Position numbers and translations under genes: made by a program | Assembly: GCA_017476705.1 (NCBI GenBank) | Contig: JAFUZI010000028.1 | Location: 1-18,970 of the forward strand | DNA: 18,970 bases | DNA from: Bacilli bacterium | GTDB taxonomy: Bacteria > Bacillota_I > Bacilli_A > RF39 > UBA660 | Reading direction: 5' to 3' | Shown here: positions 1 to 7,333 of the stretch, in pieces | How the letters are laid out: the number at the start of each line of letters is the position of its first letter | Position numbering within the stretch: position 1 is the stretch's first letter | Notes under the pieces: generated by a model | What the model was told of the DNA's origin: nothing | The model's database searches: none | Seen by the model: only the letters and a program-made list of their open reading frames with translations

Positions 1-41
1 ATAAACCATTTTATACAGAAGATGAAATGAGACTTATATAA
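1..41 (+). CDS. C-terminal fragment of an unidentified gene
   Basis: An open frame enters from the left edge and reads KPFYTEDEMRLI before a TAA at 39-41. This is too short to identify. It is reported because the only other candidate gene here starts 16 nt downstream with a strong ribosome binding site, as expected inside an operon. The tail could equally be chance open frame. Sequence to the left of the window would settle it. Confidence 0.35.
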   Translation, partial: KPFYTEDEMRLI

Positions 42-57
42 TTAGGAGGGATATGTT

Positions 58-141
58 TTGAAGAAAACTATATTGAAAGTGGTTGGATTAATCCTTCTAG
101 CATGCATTTGTTCAATACTTATCTACTACCACTTCAAATAA
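58..141 (+). CDS. possible 27-aa single-pass membrane peptide, TTG start
   Basis: A TTG codon lies 7 nt after a near-perfect Shine-Dalgarno (AGGAGGG, 44-50) and opens a 27-codon frame. It begins MKKTILKVVG, continues with a hydrophobic stretch of about 18 residues (LILLACICSILIYYHF) and ends in K-stop, at the first base of a terminator hairpin. The basic N-terminus, single hydrophobic helix, strong RBS and terminator make a real small membrane protein plausible. The ATG at 53 cannot be the start because it meets TGA after two codons. No function can be assigned. It probably shares a transcript with the gene whose tail is at 1-41. Confidence 0.5.
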   Translation: MKKTILKVVGLILLACICSILIYYHFK

Positions 142-169
142 AAATAAGAGATATTTAATCTCTTATTTT
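141..169. terminator. bidirectional intrinsic terminator between convergent genes
   Basis: A 12-bp AU-rich stem (AAAATAAGAGAT at 141-152, its complement at 158-169) closes a 5-nt loop. T-rich sequence follows on the right strand and A-rich sequence lies before it, so it can act in both directions. It sits between the stop of the small (+) ORF (139-141) and the stop of the (-) pilin gene (170-172), touching both. Confidence 0.8.
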
Positions 170-1354
170 TTATTTAAACTGATTTTTAGGTAATGTAATA
201 ACTGGACGAATACCATAATTCATATCAGATGCATTCGCTCTTCCCATACTTCCTGGTCTATCTACAACCCAAACACGTGTAGTTGCACCTAGTTTACCAG
301 TTGGTGTTGATGTCCAGTATCCATATATATTAGCTAAAGAACTTGGATTATCATAGTATTCATATTTTTTATTATCTTCTATAGTACATCCATAATCAGT
401 CTTACATCTATAAATATTATTAAATAACCAGTCATATTTACTTCTAACGGAAGAACTAAACTTAGCAGAGCTTTTAGTTAATGTGTCAAAATAGAAATAA
501 CTATTTAAATCTGCAGAATTAAAGTTTGTTTTTCCAGTTATTTTAGTTATTTCATCTGCAGTTATTAATCTTGGTTTTACTACCCATCCATTTTTAGATA
601 TTAATTCATCTACTATAGTTTTAACGCTACTTGTTTCATAATCAACATTTTTATTTGAACTATACCATCTTATTCTTGCTGTAGTATTATGATCAAGAAT
701 CATTGTATAATTATCATCAGAATCATCAAAAACATACCACTTCATACATCCTGTTTTTGTTTCATTTGTACTAACGCTATTTGTCTCATTACATTTATTT
801 GTTAAATTAGTTGGATCTAAATATACTATTGCTTTATACGTTTTATCTTTAACATCAACAATTAAAGCATTATTAGTAATATCGTTCTTTTTTCCTTCTG
901 TTTTTTTAGTTTCTTTTTCTTCATCTTCATTTAAAGTCTCAACTTTTTTACCATCAGGTTTTGCATTTGATTTTTTTCCTTTAACTATAGTTGTTTCTTT
1001 TCCATTAAAAGATACAACATATTCACCAATTACTAATGAATATCTATTAACACCTTTTTTAGTAACTTCTACCCATCCTGTTGTTGGCATTTGACCTTTT
1101 ACATTAACTTTAAATTTAGAAGCAAATGGAGCATCATATATGCCTTCATTTATATTGTTAGCATCATCAGAATCTATTAAATTGGCTGCCATTTGTTTAT
1201 TGATGGCATCATTATATCCAATTGCAGATTGTTCTGCTTCTCCTTTTTTAGTACGCTCAACTATTTTTGTAAGCATTGGAATTGCTATAAGTGCAACAAG
1301 TGCTAATATTACTATTACAGCCAAAAGTTCTATAAGTGTAAATCCTTTTTTCAT
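170..1354 (-). CDS. type IV prepilin-like protein with large globular C-terminal domain
   Basis: The N-terminus MKKG|FTLIELLAVIVILALVAL is a textbook class III signal: a short basic leader, Gly-Phe cleavage site, Glu at +5 of the mature protein, then a hydrophobic helix to about residue 28. A prepilin peptidase would cut after G4 and the helix would anchor or assemble the protein in a pilus or pseudopilus. After the pilin stalk comes a charged Lys/Glu linker (about 127-160) and a C-terminal part (about 160-394) with two close cysteine pairs, C188/C203 and C317/C323. It ends GYWTSTP...GIRPVITLPK, which resembles DUF6273-type extracellular domains. At 394 residues it is much longer than a typical major pilin (about 150). 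The ATG follows AGGAGG (1363-1368) by 8 nt, and a promoter lies upstream. It is a single-gene unit with no pilus assembly genes nearby. The pilin-like part is certain; the domain name is my inference. Confidence 0.9.
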   Translation of the reverse strand: MKKGFTLIELLAVIVILALVALIAIPMLTKIVERTKKGEAEQSAIGYNDAINKQMAANLIDSDDANNINEGIYDAPFASKFKVNVKGQMPTTGWVEVTKKGVNRYSLVIGEYVVSFNGKETTIVKGKKSNAKPDGKKVETLNEDEEKETKKTEGKKNDITNNALIVDVKDKTYKAIVYLDPTNLTNKCNETNSVSTNETKTGCMKWYVFDDSDDNYTMILDHNTTARIRWYSSNKNVDYETSSVKTIVDELISKNGWVVKPRLITADEITKITGKTNFNSADLNSYFYFDTLTKSSAKFSSSVRSKYDWLFNNIYRCKTDYGCTIEDNKKYEYYDNPSSLANIYGYWTSTPTGKLGATTRVWVVDRPGSMGRANASDMNYGIRPVITLPKNQFK

Positions 1355-1383
1355 AATCTTTACCTCCTTACACTACTATATAA

Positions 1384-1411
1384 ATTATATCATTGAAAAA
1401 ATAATTATCAA
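1384..1411 (-). promoter_or_regulatory. sigma-A promoter of the pilin-like gene
   Basis: On the minus strand TTGATA (1411-1406) and a perfect TATAAT (1389-1384) are 16 bp apart. The -10 box lies 29 nt before the ATG, giving a leader of about 23 nt that carries AGGAGG. Confidence 0.7.
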
Positions 1412-1460
1412 AGAACATTATTTTTTCTTTACATTTTTTAACATAATAATCACTCATTAC

Positions 1461-1493
1461 AAAAAAAGAACTAGTCTTCTAAATCTAGTTCTT
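1461..1493 (-). terminator. intrinsic terminator of rpoE
   Basis: A 9-bp stem (AAGAACTAG at 1466-1474, complement at 1485-1493) with a 10-nt loop is followed on the minus strand by a run of T from 1467 to 1461. The TAG stop of rpoE (1471-1473) and its last codons form part of the hairpin. Confidence 0.85.
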
Positions 1494-1899
1494 CTTCATC
1501 TTCATCTAAAAGTGGAAGAGGTTCATCTTCATCATCTATTTCAGATTCATCATCATAAAGTGTATCATCACTTTCCTCTTCTTCAATAATATCTTCTTGA
1601 ATCTCTTCTACCTCTTCATCTTCATCTTCATCATCCATTACAATTTCAACTGAATGATTATCTCTTATATCCCATTCATTATTATCTAACATAACAAATC
1701 TTTTATCCATTGTAAGTGATGTATAATAATCTCCTATCTTATCTTCAAATGTAGATTCTGATAAATCTAACATATTACAAATTTCCTTAAATAAAGTTGG
1801 AGTATTCATTGCTTTTTTTGATTCTTTTAACATCATATAAGTAATATCAGTATATGACATAAGTTCTAATTCTTCAGGGCTTATATTTTTCAACTTCAT
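1471..1899 (-). CDS. rpoE: DNA-directed RNA polymerase delta subunit
   Basis: This is the delta subunit found in Bacilli, which binds core RNA polymerase, speeds recycling and sharpens promoter selectivity. The 142-residue product has a winged-helix (HARE-HTH) N-terminal domain of about 80 residues, with the family-like segments ELELMSYTDITYMMLKE and DKRFVMLDNNEWDIRD, then an almost purely Asp/Glu tail (about 88-142). I start it at the ATG at 1899 because GGAGAGGAT precedes it. The longer open frame opens with a TTG at 1959 that is really the -35 box of its promoter. It lies downstream of argS but has its own promoter and terminator. Adjacency to ywiB-argS is also seen in B. subtilis and supports a Bacilli origin. 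Confidence 0.93.
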   Translation of the reverse strand: MKLKNISPEELELMSYTDITYMMLKESKKAMNTPTLFKEICNMLDLSESTFEDKIGDYYTSLTMDKRFVMLDNNEWDIRDNHSVEIVMDDEDEDEEVEEIQEDIIEEEESDDTLYDDESEIDDEDEPLPLLDEDEEELDLED

Positions 1900-1930
1900 A
1901 TTATCCTCTCCTATGCATAATTCGTGTTTA

Positions 1931-1959
1931 ATTTTAACAACATTATTATATAATGTCAA
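1931..1959 (-). promoter_or_regulatory. strong sigma-A promoter of rpoE
   Basis: Minus strand TTGACA (1959-1954), a 17-bp spacer and TAAAAT (1936-1931) give near-consensus sigma-A elements. The -35 box starts 6 nt after the argS stop. No terminator lies between argS and rpoE, so rpoE probably also receives read-through. Confidence 0.8.
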
Positions 1960-1965
1960 TATTTT

Positions 1966-3648
1966 TTACATAAATGTTGGAATTTTAATCATTATTAAGT
2001 CAAGTAATTCTTCTAACATTTTATTAGTAAGACTTAAAACATATAACCAATCATTTTTCTTAAGCTCATTTTTTTCATTTAAAACATAGTTATTTTGATA
2101 AAAATTATTAACAAGAACTGCCAAATTATAAATATAGTCTGCTACATAACTTGGTTTTCTCTCTAAAAATGCATGATTAAGTGCGATATTAAATTCAGTT
2201 AATCCTAGTCTTAGATTTCTATCAACTTCATTATATATGTTATCTGACAAATCTAAAATGCTTGTTCCATCAAGTATTTTTTTAATACGTAAGTCAGTAT
2301 ACAAAATATAAGGACCAGTTTTACCAACCACATTAGAAAATTTATTTATATCAAATATATAGTCTCTTTCTCTTGAATTTTGTAAATCAGCAAATTTAAG
2401 TATAGCATTAACTATTATATCTAAATCTTTATCTTCCATACTTTTATTTTCTTCTCTTTTATTTAAAAATATTTCTTTTACTTCATTAAATAAATTATCA
2501 AGTTTTGGTGCATCACCACTTCTTGTTTTATATGGTTTACCATCCATTCCATTAACAGTACCATATCCTAAGAATTCCAAATCAGTACTTGGAGTTAAAT
2601 TAGATTTTTTACAAACTCTAAACACTTGTTCAAAATGAAGATTTTGTCTATTATCAACTATATATAAAATATGATCAGGATTAAAACGCTCCATTCTTTC
2701 ATAAATAGTCGCTAAATCAGTTGTACCATAAAGATATGCTCCATTTGATTTTTCAAATAAGAATGGAGGTATTTCTAATTTATCAGATTCTTCTGATACA
2801 TTAACTATTTTAGCCCCTTCACTTATCTCAAGTAAATTCTTACTATTTAAAAATTCCTCAGTCTTACCAATATATTTATATGCATCAGACTCACCTTGCC
2901 ATAGGTCAAATGATACATCTAAATATCTATAAAGTCTTTTTATATCATTACCTGATATTTCAAGTATTACTTTCCAAAGTTTTTGATATTCCAAATTCCC
3001 ATCTTGTAATTCTTTTGTTATTGTTGCACATTCATTCTTAACAGCTTCATCTACTTTACATAAAGCACTCATCTTAGGATAAGTCTCTTCTAAGTACTCT
3101 AAAGTTATATCGTTAATATCAATACCATCTTTTTTTATACCATAAATAACTTGACCAATTTGAAGTCCATAATCACCCAAATGAACATCTGATATAGTTT
3201 TATGTCCCATATATGAGATTATTCTTTTAATAGACTCACCTACTATTGCAGTTCTCATATGCCCTACATGTAGGGGTTTTGCAACATTAGGTCCACCATA
3301 ATCTAAAAAGAATAATTCTTCTTTTTCTGGTTTATTTAAACCAAATTTAGGTTTATTCATCATATCACGTAAAACTTTATTAATTAATTTATCACTTACA
3401 GTTATATTGATAAATCCAGGACGTACAAATTCAACTTTATCAAAATATTCATTAAAATCACTAATAGAATTAAGTTTTTCTACTATCTCCTCACCAATTT
3501 CCATTGGATTTCTATGTTCTATTTTAGCAAGTTTAAAAACATCATCTGATTGATAATCACAAAGTTCTCTTCTATTAGATCTTATTACACGAATATTATC
3601 ATTACCTAAAATTTCACTTATTTTTTCATTTAAAATATCTATAATCAT
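1966..3648 (-). CDS. argS: arginyl-tRNA synthetase
   Basis: This class I aminoacyl-tRNA synthetase charges tRNA-Arg with arginine in the cytoplasm. The 560 residues show the N-terminal additional domain, then FLDYGGPNVAKPLHVGHMR carrying the HIGH-type motif (HVGH, 127-130). The ArgRS-type degenerate KMSKS region follows (DGKPYKTRSGDAPKLDNL), and then an alpha-helical anticodon-binding domain (DALR) ending in IKIPTFM. The length is normal for a bacterial ArgRS. The ATG overlaps the TAA of ywiB by one base (TAATG), and the RBS GAGGTGAT lies inside ywiB, so the two are translationally coupled. The leader is too short for a T-box. Confidence 0.98.
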   Translation of the reverse strand: MIIDILNEKISEILGNDNIRVIRSNRRELCDYQSDDVFKLAKIEHRNPMEIGEEIVEKLNSISDFNEYFDKVEFVRPGFINITVSDKLINKVLRDMMNKPKFGLNKPEKEELFFLDYGGPNVAKPLHVGHMRTAIVGESIKRIISYMGHKTISDVHLGDYGLQIGQVIYGIKKDGIDINDITLEYLEETYPKMSALCKVDEAVKNECATITKELQDGNLEYQKLWKVILEISGNDIKRLYRYLDVSFDLWQGESDAYKYIGKTEEFLNSKNLLEISEGAKIVNVSEESDKLEIPPFLFEKSNGAYLYGTTDLATIYERMERFNPDHILYIVDNRQNLHFEQVFRVCKKSNLTPSTDLEFLGYGTVNGMDGKPYKTRSGDAPKLDNLFNEVKEIFLNKREENKSMEDKDLDIIVNAILKFADLQNSRERDYIFDINKFSNVVGKTGPYILYTDLRIKKILDGTSILDLSDNIYNEVDRNLRLGLTEFNIALNHAFLERKPSYVADYIYNLAVLVNNFYQNNYVLNEKNELKKNDWLYVLSLTNKMLEELLDLIMIKIPTFM

Positions 3649-3989
3649 TATATCACCTCATATGTAAGCTCTAAATCAAATAAAGCATCATCTAATTTAT
3701 ATTTTGCTTTAATAAAACCATCTTTTATATCAAGCATCTTTTTTTCAACAGCAATATTAAGCTTACCAACATTAATATTTTTAAGCTCATATATACAATT
3801 TGAATTAATAGATAGTATTAACTTTAATCTATATTCAGTGTTTTCTCTAATAAGTTCTAAAGAATTATCTTTAATAATAATATTAAACTTAATATCATCT
3901 TCCATAAATGATAGTCTATTATTCTTATATATTCCTAAAGTATTAAACTTATCACCATTAATTTTATAGCTAATTTTACACTTAGGCAT
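3648..3989 (-). CDS. ywiB: YwiB-like DUF1934 beta-barrel protein
   Basis: This 113-residue protein is made of short alternating beta-strand segments (KCKISYKI, FNIIIKDNSLELIRE, YRLKLILS, AKYKLDDALFDLELTYEV). That fits the DUF1934 family of small calycin-like barrels, which is usually encoded next to argS. Its biochemical role is unknown. Identification rests on the C-terminal Y-x-L-x-x-x-x-x-x-L-x-L-x-Y pattern and on position, so it is somewhat tentative. I use the ATG at 3989, preceded by GAGTGAT. An in-frame GTG three codons upstream lacks an RBS. It is the first gene of the ywiB-argS unit. Confidence 0.75.
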   Translation of the reverse strand: MPKCKISYKINGDKFNTLGIYKNNRLSFMEDDIKFNIIIKDNSLELIRENTEYRLKLILSINSNCIYELKNINVGKLNIAVEKKMLDIKDGFIKAKYKLDDALFDLELTYEVI

Positions 3990-4012
3990 AAAAATCACTC
4001 ATTTCAAACGTA

Positions 4013-4040
4013 ATTATACCATATTTTTTTATATAATCAA
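4013..4040 (-). promoter_or_regulatory. sigma-A promoter of ywiB-argS
   Basis: Minus strand TTGATT (4040-4035), a 16-bp spacer and TATAAT (4018-4013). The -10 box is 23 nt before the ywiB ATG. It lies in the 99-bp gap between the divergent ywiB and penicillin-binding protein genes. I could not find an equally good promoter for the latter: TAAAAT at 4071-4076 is the best -10 but has no -35. Confidence 0.75.
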
Positions 4041-4088
4041 GTGTTATAAAATTAGATATTTTATAAATAATAAAATATAGGTGATTAT

Positions 4089-5990
4089 ATGAAATTACTT
4101 CGTAAATTATTTAGACTTTCTATACTATTATTAACAGTTATATTATTACTTTATTTAATTGTTTTTATTTATGCAAAAATAAGCCCAAAGTTACCTATTA
4201 AAAATGCTGGTAATATTTATATGTATGACAATAACGCTAAAGTATTTAATAATACTAAAAACAGCTGGGTAAAGCTTAAAAATATAAGCCCATATTTAAT
4301 TGATGCAACAATATCTATTGAAGATAAAAATTTTTATAAACATTTCGGTTTTGACCCATTTAGAATTATAAAAGCAATGTATATTAATATAAAAGAAAAA
4401 AATAATATTCAAGGTGCATCTACTATCACGCAGCAATTCGCTAAAAATTTATTTTTAACATTTGATAAAACATGGAATAGAAAAATAATTGAAGCTATAT
4501 TAACTATAAGGTTAGAAGCACATTACTCTAAAAATAAGATTTTAGAGGGTTATTTAAATACAATAAACTATGGTGGTGTATTTGGAATTGAAAATGCAAG
4601 TAACTTTTATTTTGGAAAAAAAGCAAGTGATTTAACGCTTGCTGAGGCAACAATGCTAGCAGGCATTCCAAAATCTCCATCAAACTATTCACCTTTTATA
4701 AACTATAAAAAAGCAAAAAAAAGGCAAAAGATAATACTTAAGGCAATGGTTAAAAATAAATACATATCAAAAAAAGATATGGATAATGCATATAAAGAAG
4801 AATTAAACTTTAAAAAAATTGATAAAGAATCTGAAAATACTATATCTAAATATTTTGAAGATGCTGTAATGAATGAACTTAGAAATATCTCATCTATTCC
4901 ATCTTCTTTAATTGAAACTGGAGGAATAAAAATATATACAACTTTTGATTCACGCGCAAATGATATATTAAATAAAAATATACATAAATATATGACGGAT
5001 GAAGAGTTAGAAATTGCAAGTGTTATTATGGACCCATCTACAGGTGAAGTTAAAGCAATAGCTGGTGGTAAAGATTTTTCTAAAAGTGAATTTAATCGTG
5101 TTACAATGAGTAAACGACAAGTTGGTTCTACCATAAAACCATTTTTATATTATGCTGCACTAGAAAATGGGTTTACACCATCAAGCACATTTACAAGTGA
5201 AAAAACGACATTTAATATAGATAAAAACAAAACATATTCTCCTAAAAACTATAATGATATATATGCAAATGCTCCAATCAGCATGAGTGCTGCTATTGCA
5301 TATTCAGATAATATATATGCAGTAAAAACACATATATTCTTAGGCGAAAAAACATTAATAGAAACTGCAAATAAACTTGGTATCAAAAATATAGATAATA
5401 ATATCTCAGCAGCACTAGGAACTGATGAGATAAATATTCTAAACATGATGGGAGCATATTCAACTCTCGCTAATTTAGGCACATATATAAAACCTCATTT
5501 TATAAAAAAGGTACTTGATATGGATGGAAACATACTATATTCATATAAAGATTCTAAAAAAGAAGTACTCGATAAAAAGAATACATTTATACTAAATGAA
5601 TTACTTACTAGTTCATATGACAAAGCTTTAGTTGACTATAATTCACCAACATGCCTAATGATTGCGCCTAAAATAAGTAGAAAATATGCAATTAAAACAG
5701 GAACAACTGATACAGACCACTTAATATTTGGATACAATAAAAAATATATTATGGGAATATGGATGGGATATGATAATAATAAAAAAGTTGATGTAAAAAT
5801 TGGAAGTATTATGAAAAATTTATGGATTGATTCAATGGAAGAGTTAGAAATTAATGATGATGATACTTGGTATAAAACACCTGATGATGTAGAAGGTGTT
5901 ATAATAAATCCAATAAATGGAAAACTAGCAACCAATGATACTAAAATGAAACTTTTATATTATATAAAAGGAACAGCTCCAATAGAATAA
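4089..5990 (+). CDS. class A penicillin-binding protein (PBP1-type transglycosylase/transpeptidase)
   Basis: This bifunctional peptidoglycan synthase has one N-terminal membrane anchor (about 8-29) and extracellular catalytic domains. The GT51 glycosyltransferase domain (about 60-235) has IEDKNFYKHFGFDP with catalytic Glu78, then QGASTITQQ, RKIIEAILTIRLE and the KILEGYLN segment. The transpeptidase domain has SxxK as STIK (Ser347, Lys350), SxN as SDN (406-408) and KTG at 546-548 followed by TTDTDH. All catalytic motifs are intact, and the 633-residue length lacks large C-terminal extensions. The start follows AGGTGAT. It is a single gene divergent from ywiB-argS and convergent with the unknown genes at 6003-6795. 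It should be penicillin-sensitive; which Bacillus paralogue it matches cannot be told from sequence reading alone. Confidence 0.95.
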   Translation: MKLLRKLFRLSILLLTVILLLYLIVFIYAKISPKLPIKNAGNIYMYDNNAKVFNNTKNSWVKLKNISPYLIDATISIEDKNFYKHFGFDPFRIIKAMYINIKEKNNIQGASTITQQFAKNLFLTFDKTWNRKIIEAILTIRLEAHYSKNKILEGYLNTINYGGVFGIENASNFYFGKKASDLTLAEATMLAGIPKSPSNYSPFINYKKAKKRQKIILKAMVKNKYISKKDMDNAYKEELNFKKIDKESENTISKYFEDAVMNELRNISSIPSSLIETGGIKIYTTFDSRANDILNKNIHKYMTDEELEIASVIMDPSTGEVKAIAGGKDFSKSEFNRVTMSKRQVGSTIKPFLYYAALENGFTPSSTFTSEKTTFNIDKNKTYSPKNYNDIYANAPISMSAAIAYSDNIYAVKTHIFLGEKTLIETANKLGIKNIDNNISAALGTDEINILNMMGAYSTLANLGTYIKPHFIKKVLDMDGNILYSYKDSKKEVLDKKNTFILNELLTSSYDKALVDYNSPTCLMIAPKISRKYAIKTGTTDTDHLIFGYNKKYIMGIWMGYDNNKKVDVKIGSIMKNLWIDSMEELEINDDDTWYKTPDDVEGVIINPINGKLATNDTKMKLLYYIKGTAPIE

Positions 5991-6015
5991 AAAAAGAACA
6001 ATTTACATTGTTCTT
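5989..6015 (-). terminator. intrinsic terminator of the unknown two-gene operon
   Basis: A 9-bp stem (AAGAACAAT at 5994-6002, complement at 6007-6015) with a 4-nt loop is followed on the minus strand by a T-run opposite the A-rich stretch 5989-5995. The TAA stop of the minus gene lies in the loop. The penicillin-binding protein gene ends just before it on the plus strand, but no T-run follows in that direction, so termination of that gene here would be weak. Confidence 0.75.
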
Positions 6016-6254
6016 ACTCTATTCATTCCATTATCAATTGTTTTTACAGTCTTTAATCCTTCCATCGCCTTTAAATAAGCATTCTCTTCACTACTTAAGC
6101 TAGCATATGAACATATAGCCTCTGCCACATTAGGATTAATTACTGATTTTTTTGATATATCTACTAATGTTTCATGTATATTAACTTGTTCTCTATTATT
6201 AGGATTATCATAAGCATAATTCATAGCCTTCATTATTTCAAAATTTGTATCCAT
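6003..6254 (-). CDS. unknown 83-aa protein
   Basis: I do not recognise this family. The protein (MDTNFEIMKAMNYAYDNPN...) looks soluble and mostly helical, with no cysteine pair, signal peptide or membrane segment. The middle, IHETLVDISKKSVINPNVAEAICSYASLSSEENAYLKAMEGL, looks like two or three amphipathic helices. The ATG at 6254 follows AAGGGA by 10 nt. It begins one nucleotide after the TAA of the upstream gene, so the two are co-transcribed and likely translationally coupled. This suggests a shared function, possibly partners in a complex. Confidence 0.75.
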   Translation of the reverse strand: MDTNFEIMKAMNYAYDNPNNREQVNIHETLVDISKKSVINPNVAEAICSYASLSSEENAYLKAMEGLKTVKTIDNGMNRVRTM

Positions 6255-6255
6255 A

Positions 6256-6795
6256 TTAAACAAATCCCTTCTCTAACATTGCATTTGTAAGTAAAGCAGC
6301 ATCATTATTAAAATATGCATTAAATAATATGTCATCGCCTAAAATATAAGAGATTATATTTGTAGAGATTATCTCTGAATCTAAACTTGATATATCAGAT
6401 TCATTACCTACTAAATTATTTGTAAGAATTTCTGTGTAACCAGCATTTAAAGCTCTAAATTTATCATTTTGATTAAATCCTGTCATAACTCCATTATTAG
6501 TTATAACTTGAAGTAAATCATACATAAGTACATGTTTCATATCATATCCTTCATTTATCACATCAATATTAAATTCTATTGTATTTGTCATGTAGTTATA
6601 TTTAGAAACTCTTTTATTTAAAAATTTATTTGATTTAACAATTTTTAAAGTACTTAAATTATTACATAAATTATTAAGTGAGATATTAGGATATTTTTCA
6701 TTGAAGATATGGACTAAACCATAAATATTATCTCTTAGCTCATCTGTCAAAGATTCATTACTATCTAAAGCAATTTTTACATCTTCAAGTGTCAT
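6256..6795 (-). CDS. unknown 179-aa protein, possibly a degenerate metallopeptidase-like fold
   Basis: No function can be assigned with confidence. The protein is soluble, with no signal or membrane segment. Its middle, NTIEFNIDVINEGYDMKHVLMYDLLQVI, followed by ALNAGYTEILTNNLVG, has the spacing of small gluzincin-like proteins in which a helix HExxH is followed by N-E-G-x-T-E-x-L-T. Here the place of HExxH reads YDLLQ and the later Glu of N-E-G is Ala, so zinc binding would be lost. I infer a pseudoenzyme or a coincidental match. I start at the ATG at 6795, six nucleotides after AGGGTGA. ATG at 6801 is also possible but is too close to the RBS. It forms an operon with the downstream 83-residue gene. 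Confidence 0.78.
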   Translation of the reverse strand: MTLEDVKIALDSNESLTDELRDNIYGLVHIFNEKYPNISLNNLCNNLSTLKIVKSNKFLNKRVSKYNYMTNTIEFNIDVINEGYDMKHVLMYDLLQVITNNGVMTGFNQNDKFRALNAGYTEILTNNLVGNESDISSLDSEIISTNIISYILGDDILFNAYFNNDAALLTNAMLEKGFV

Positions 6796-6813
6796 TATCA
6801 TCACCCTAAAATA

Positions 6814-6822
6814 ATTTTAACA
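6814..6822 (-). promoter_or_regulatory. extended -10 promoter of the unknown two-gene operon
   Basis: Minus strand TG-T-TAAAAT (6822-6814) is followed by TATTTTA, then the RBS GGGTGAT and the ATG 18 nt after the -10. No clear -35 exists in this very AT-rich stretch. It is called mainly because the layout matches the better promoters at 7334, 17306 and 18043. Confidence 0.5.
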
Positions 6823-6890
6823 CATTTTAAAATATTTTTATAGTTTTTTTACAAATATTTCAAAATATTTTTTTATATATATTTAAAATT

Positions 6891-6910
6891 AAAAGACTAG
6901 TTATCTAGTC
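6891..6910 (-). terminator. intrinsic terminator of divIC
   Basis: A 6-bp stem (GACTAG 6895-6900, CTAGTC 6905-6910) with loop TTAT. It is extended by A/T pairs past a bulged C and followed on the minus strand by TTTTAATTTT. The TAG stop of divIC is within the stem. Confidence 0.65.
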
Positions 6911-7318
6911 CTTTTTCTTTGAAGATATTAAAATTATTATTATAAATAAACCAGTACCACCTAATATTAAATATGGATAATCGATATTAATATCAATATT
7001 AAACTCTTCTTGATTTTTTTTAGTTTTATCTTTAAGTTTAATAATATATTCACCATTCTTTGAGTATGAATAAGTTTCTCTGGCATAACGCGCAATATAA
7101 TCAGGATCGTGTAACTTATCTATTTCAGTTCTAAGTTCTTTTTCCTTAAATTTCTCTTCATTTAATTGATTATTTAATTTATGTTCTTCACTCTTTAAAT
7201 CGTATATTTTATATACATAAAACATTAATTGAAATATAAAATACAAAATAACAATTAAACAAGGAATCCCAAATACTATAAGTCTTTTTTTAGACTTTTT
7301 AGGTATTCGCTTACTCAT
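6905..7318 (-). CDS. divIC: DivIC/FtsB-family septum formation initiator
   Basis: This bitopic division protein would assemble with FtsL and DivIB/FtsQ at the septum. The 137 residues comprise a basic cytoplasmic tail (1-13), a membrane helix (about 14-36), a coiled coil (about 38-70, rich in Glu/Lys/Leu), then DPDYIARYARETYSYSKNGEYIIKL. That last stretch matches the conserved septum-initiator end (Y-x-E-x-x-A-R-E, GE). Unusually, about 25 residues later a second hydrophobic helix (about 115-132, YLILGGTGLFIIIILI) precedes SSKKKD; family members normally end outside the cell. The start follows AGGTGAT. The order yabP-yabQ-divIC is the B. subtilis order, which strongly supports the assignment. 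An internal promoter overlaps the end of yabQ. Confidence 0.88.
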   Translation of the reverse strand: MSKRIPKKSKKRLIVFGIPCLIVILYFIFQLMFYVYKIYDLKSEEHKLNNQLNEEKFKEKELRTEIDKLHDPDYIARYARETYSYSKNGEYIIKLKDKTKKNQEEFNIDINIDYPYLILGGTGLFIIIILISSKKKD

Positions 7319-7333
7319 ACTATCACCTATTTA

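Noticed and set aside
37..57. A TATAAT at 37-42 exactly 15 nt before the TTG of the small ORF, apparently another copy of the short-leader module
   Set aside because: The AGGAGGG at 44-50 would lie mostly upstream of the predicted transcript start and so would not be in the mRNA. There is no TG extension or -35, so the match is probably chance.
1140..1589. A 149-codon open frame on the plus strand over the pilin and rpoE genes
   Set aside because: It is antisense to two real genes. Its His/Leu-rich end is just the reverse complement of the Asp/Glu tail of the delta subunit.
1900..1959. A longer rpoE open frame beginning with TTG at 1959
   Set aside because: That TTG is the first half of the -35 box TTGACA, and the ATG at 1899 has a strong RBS and matches the family N-terminus.
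3990..4088. A T-box or other riboswitch in front of ywiB-argS
   Set aside because: The predicted leader is only about 17 nt, and the divergent gap of 99 bp shows no T-box, specifier loop or terminator/antiterminator structure.
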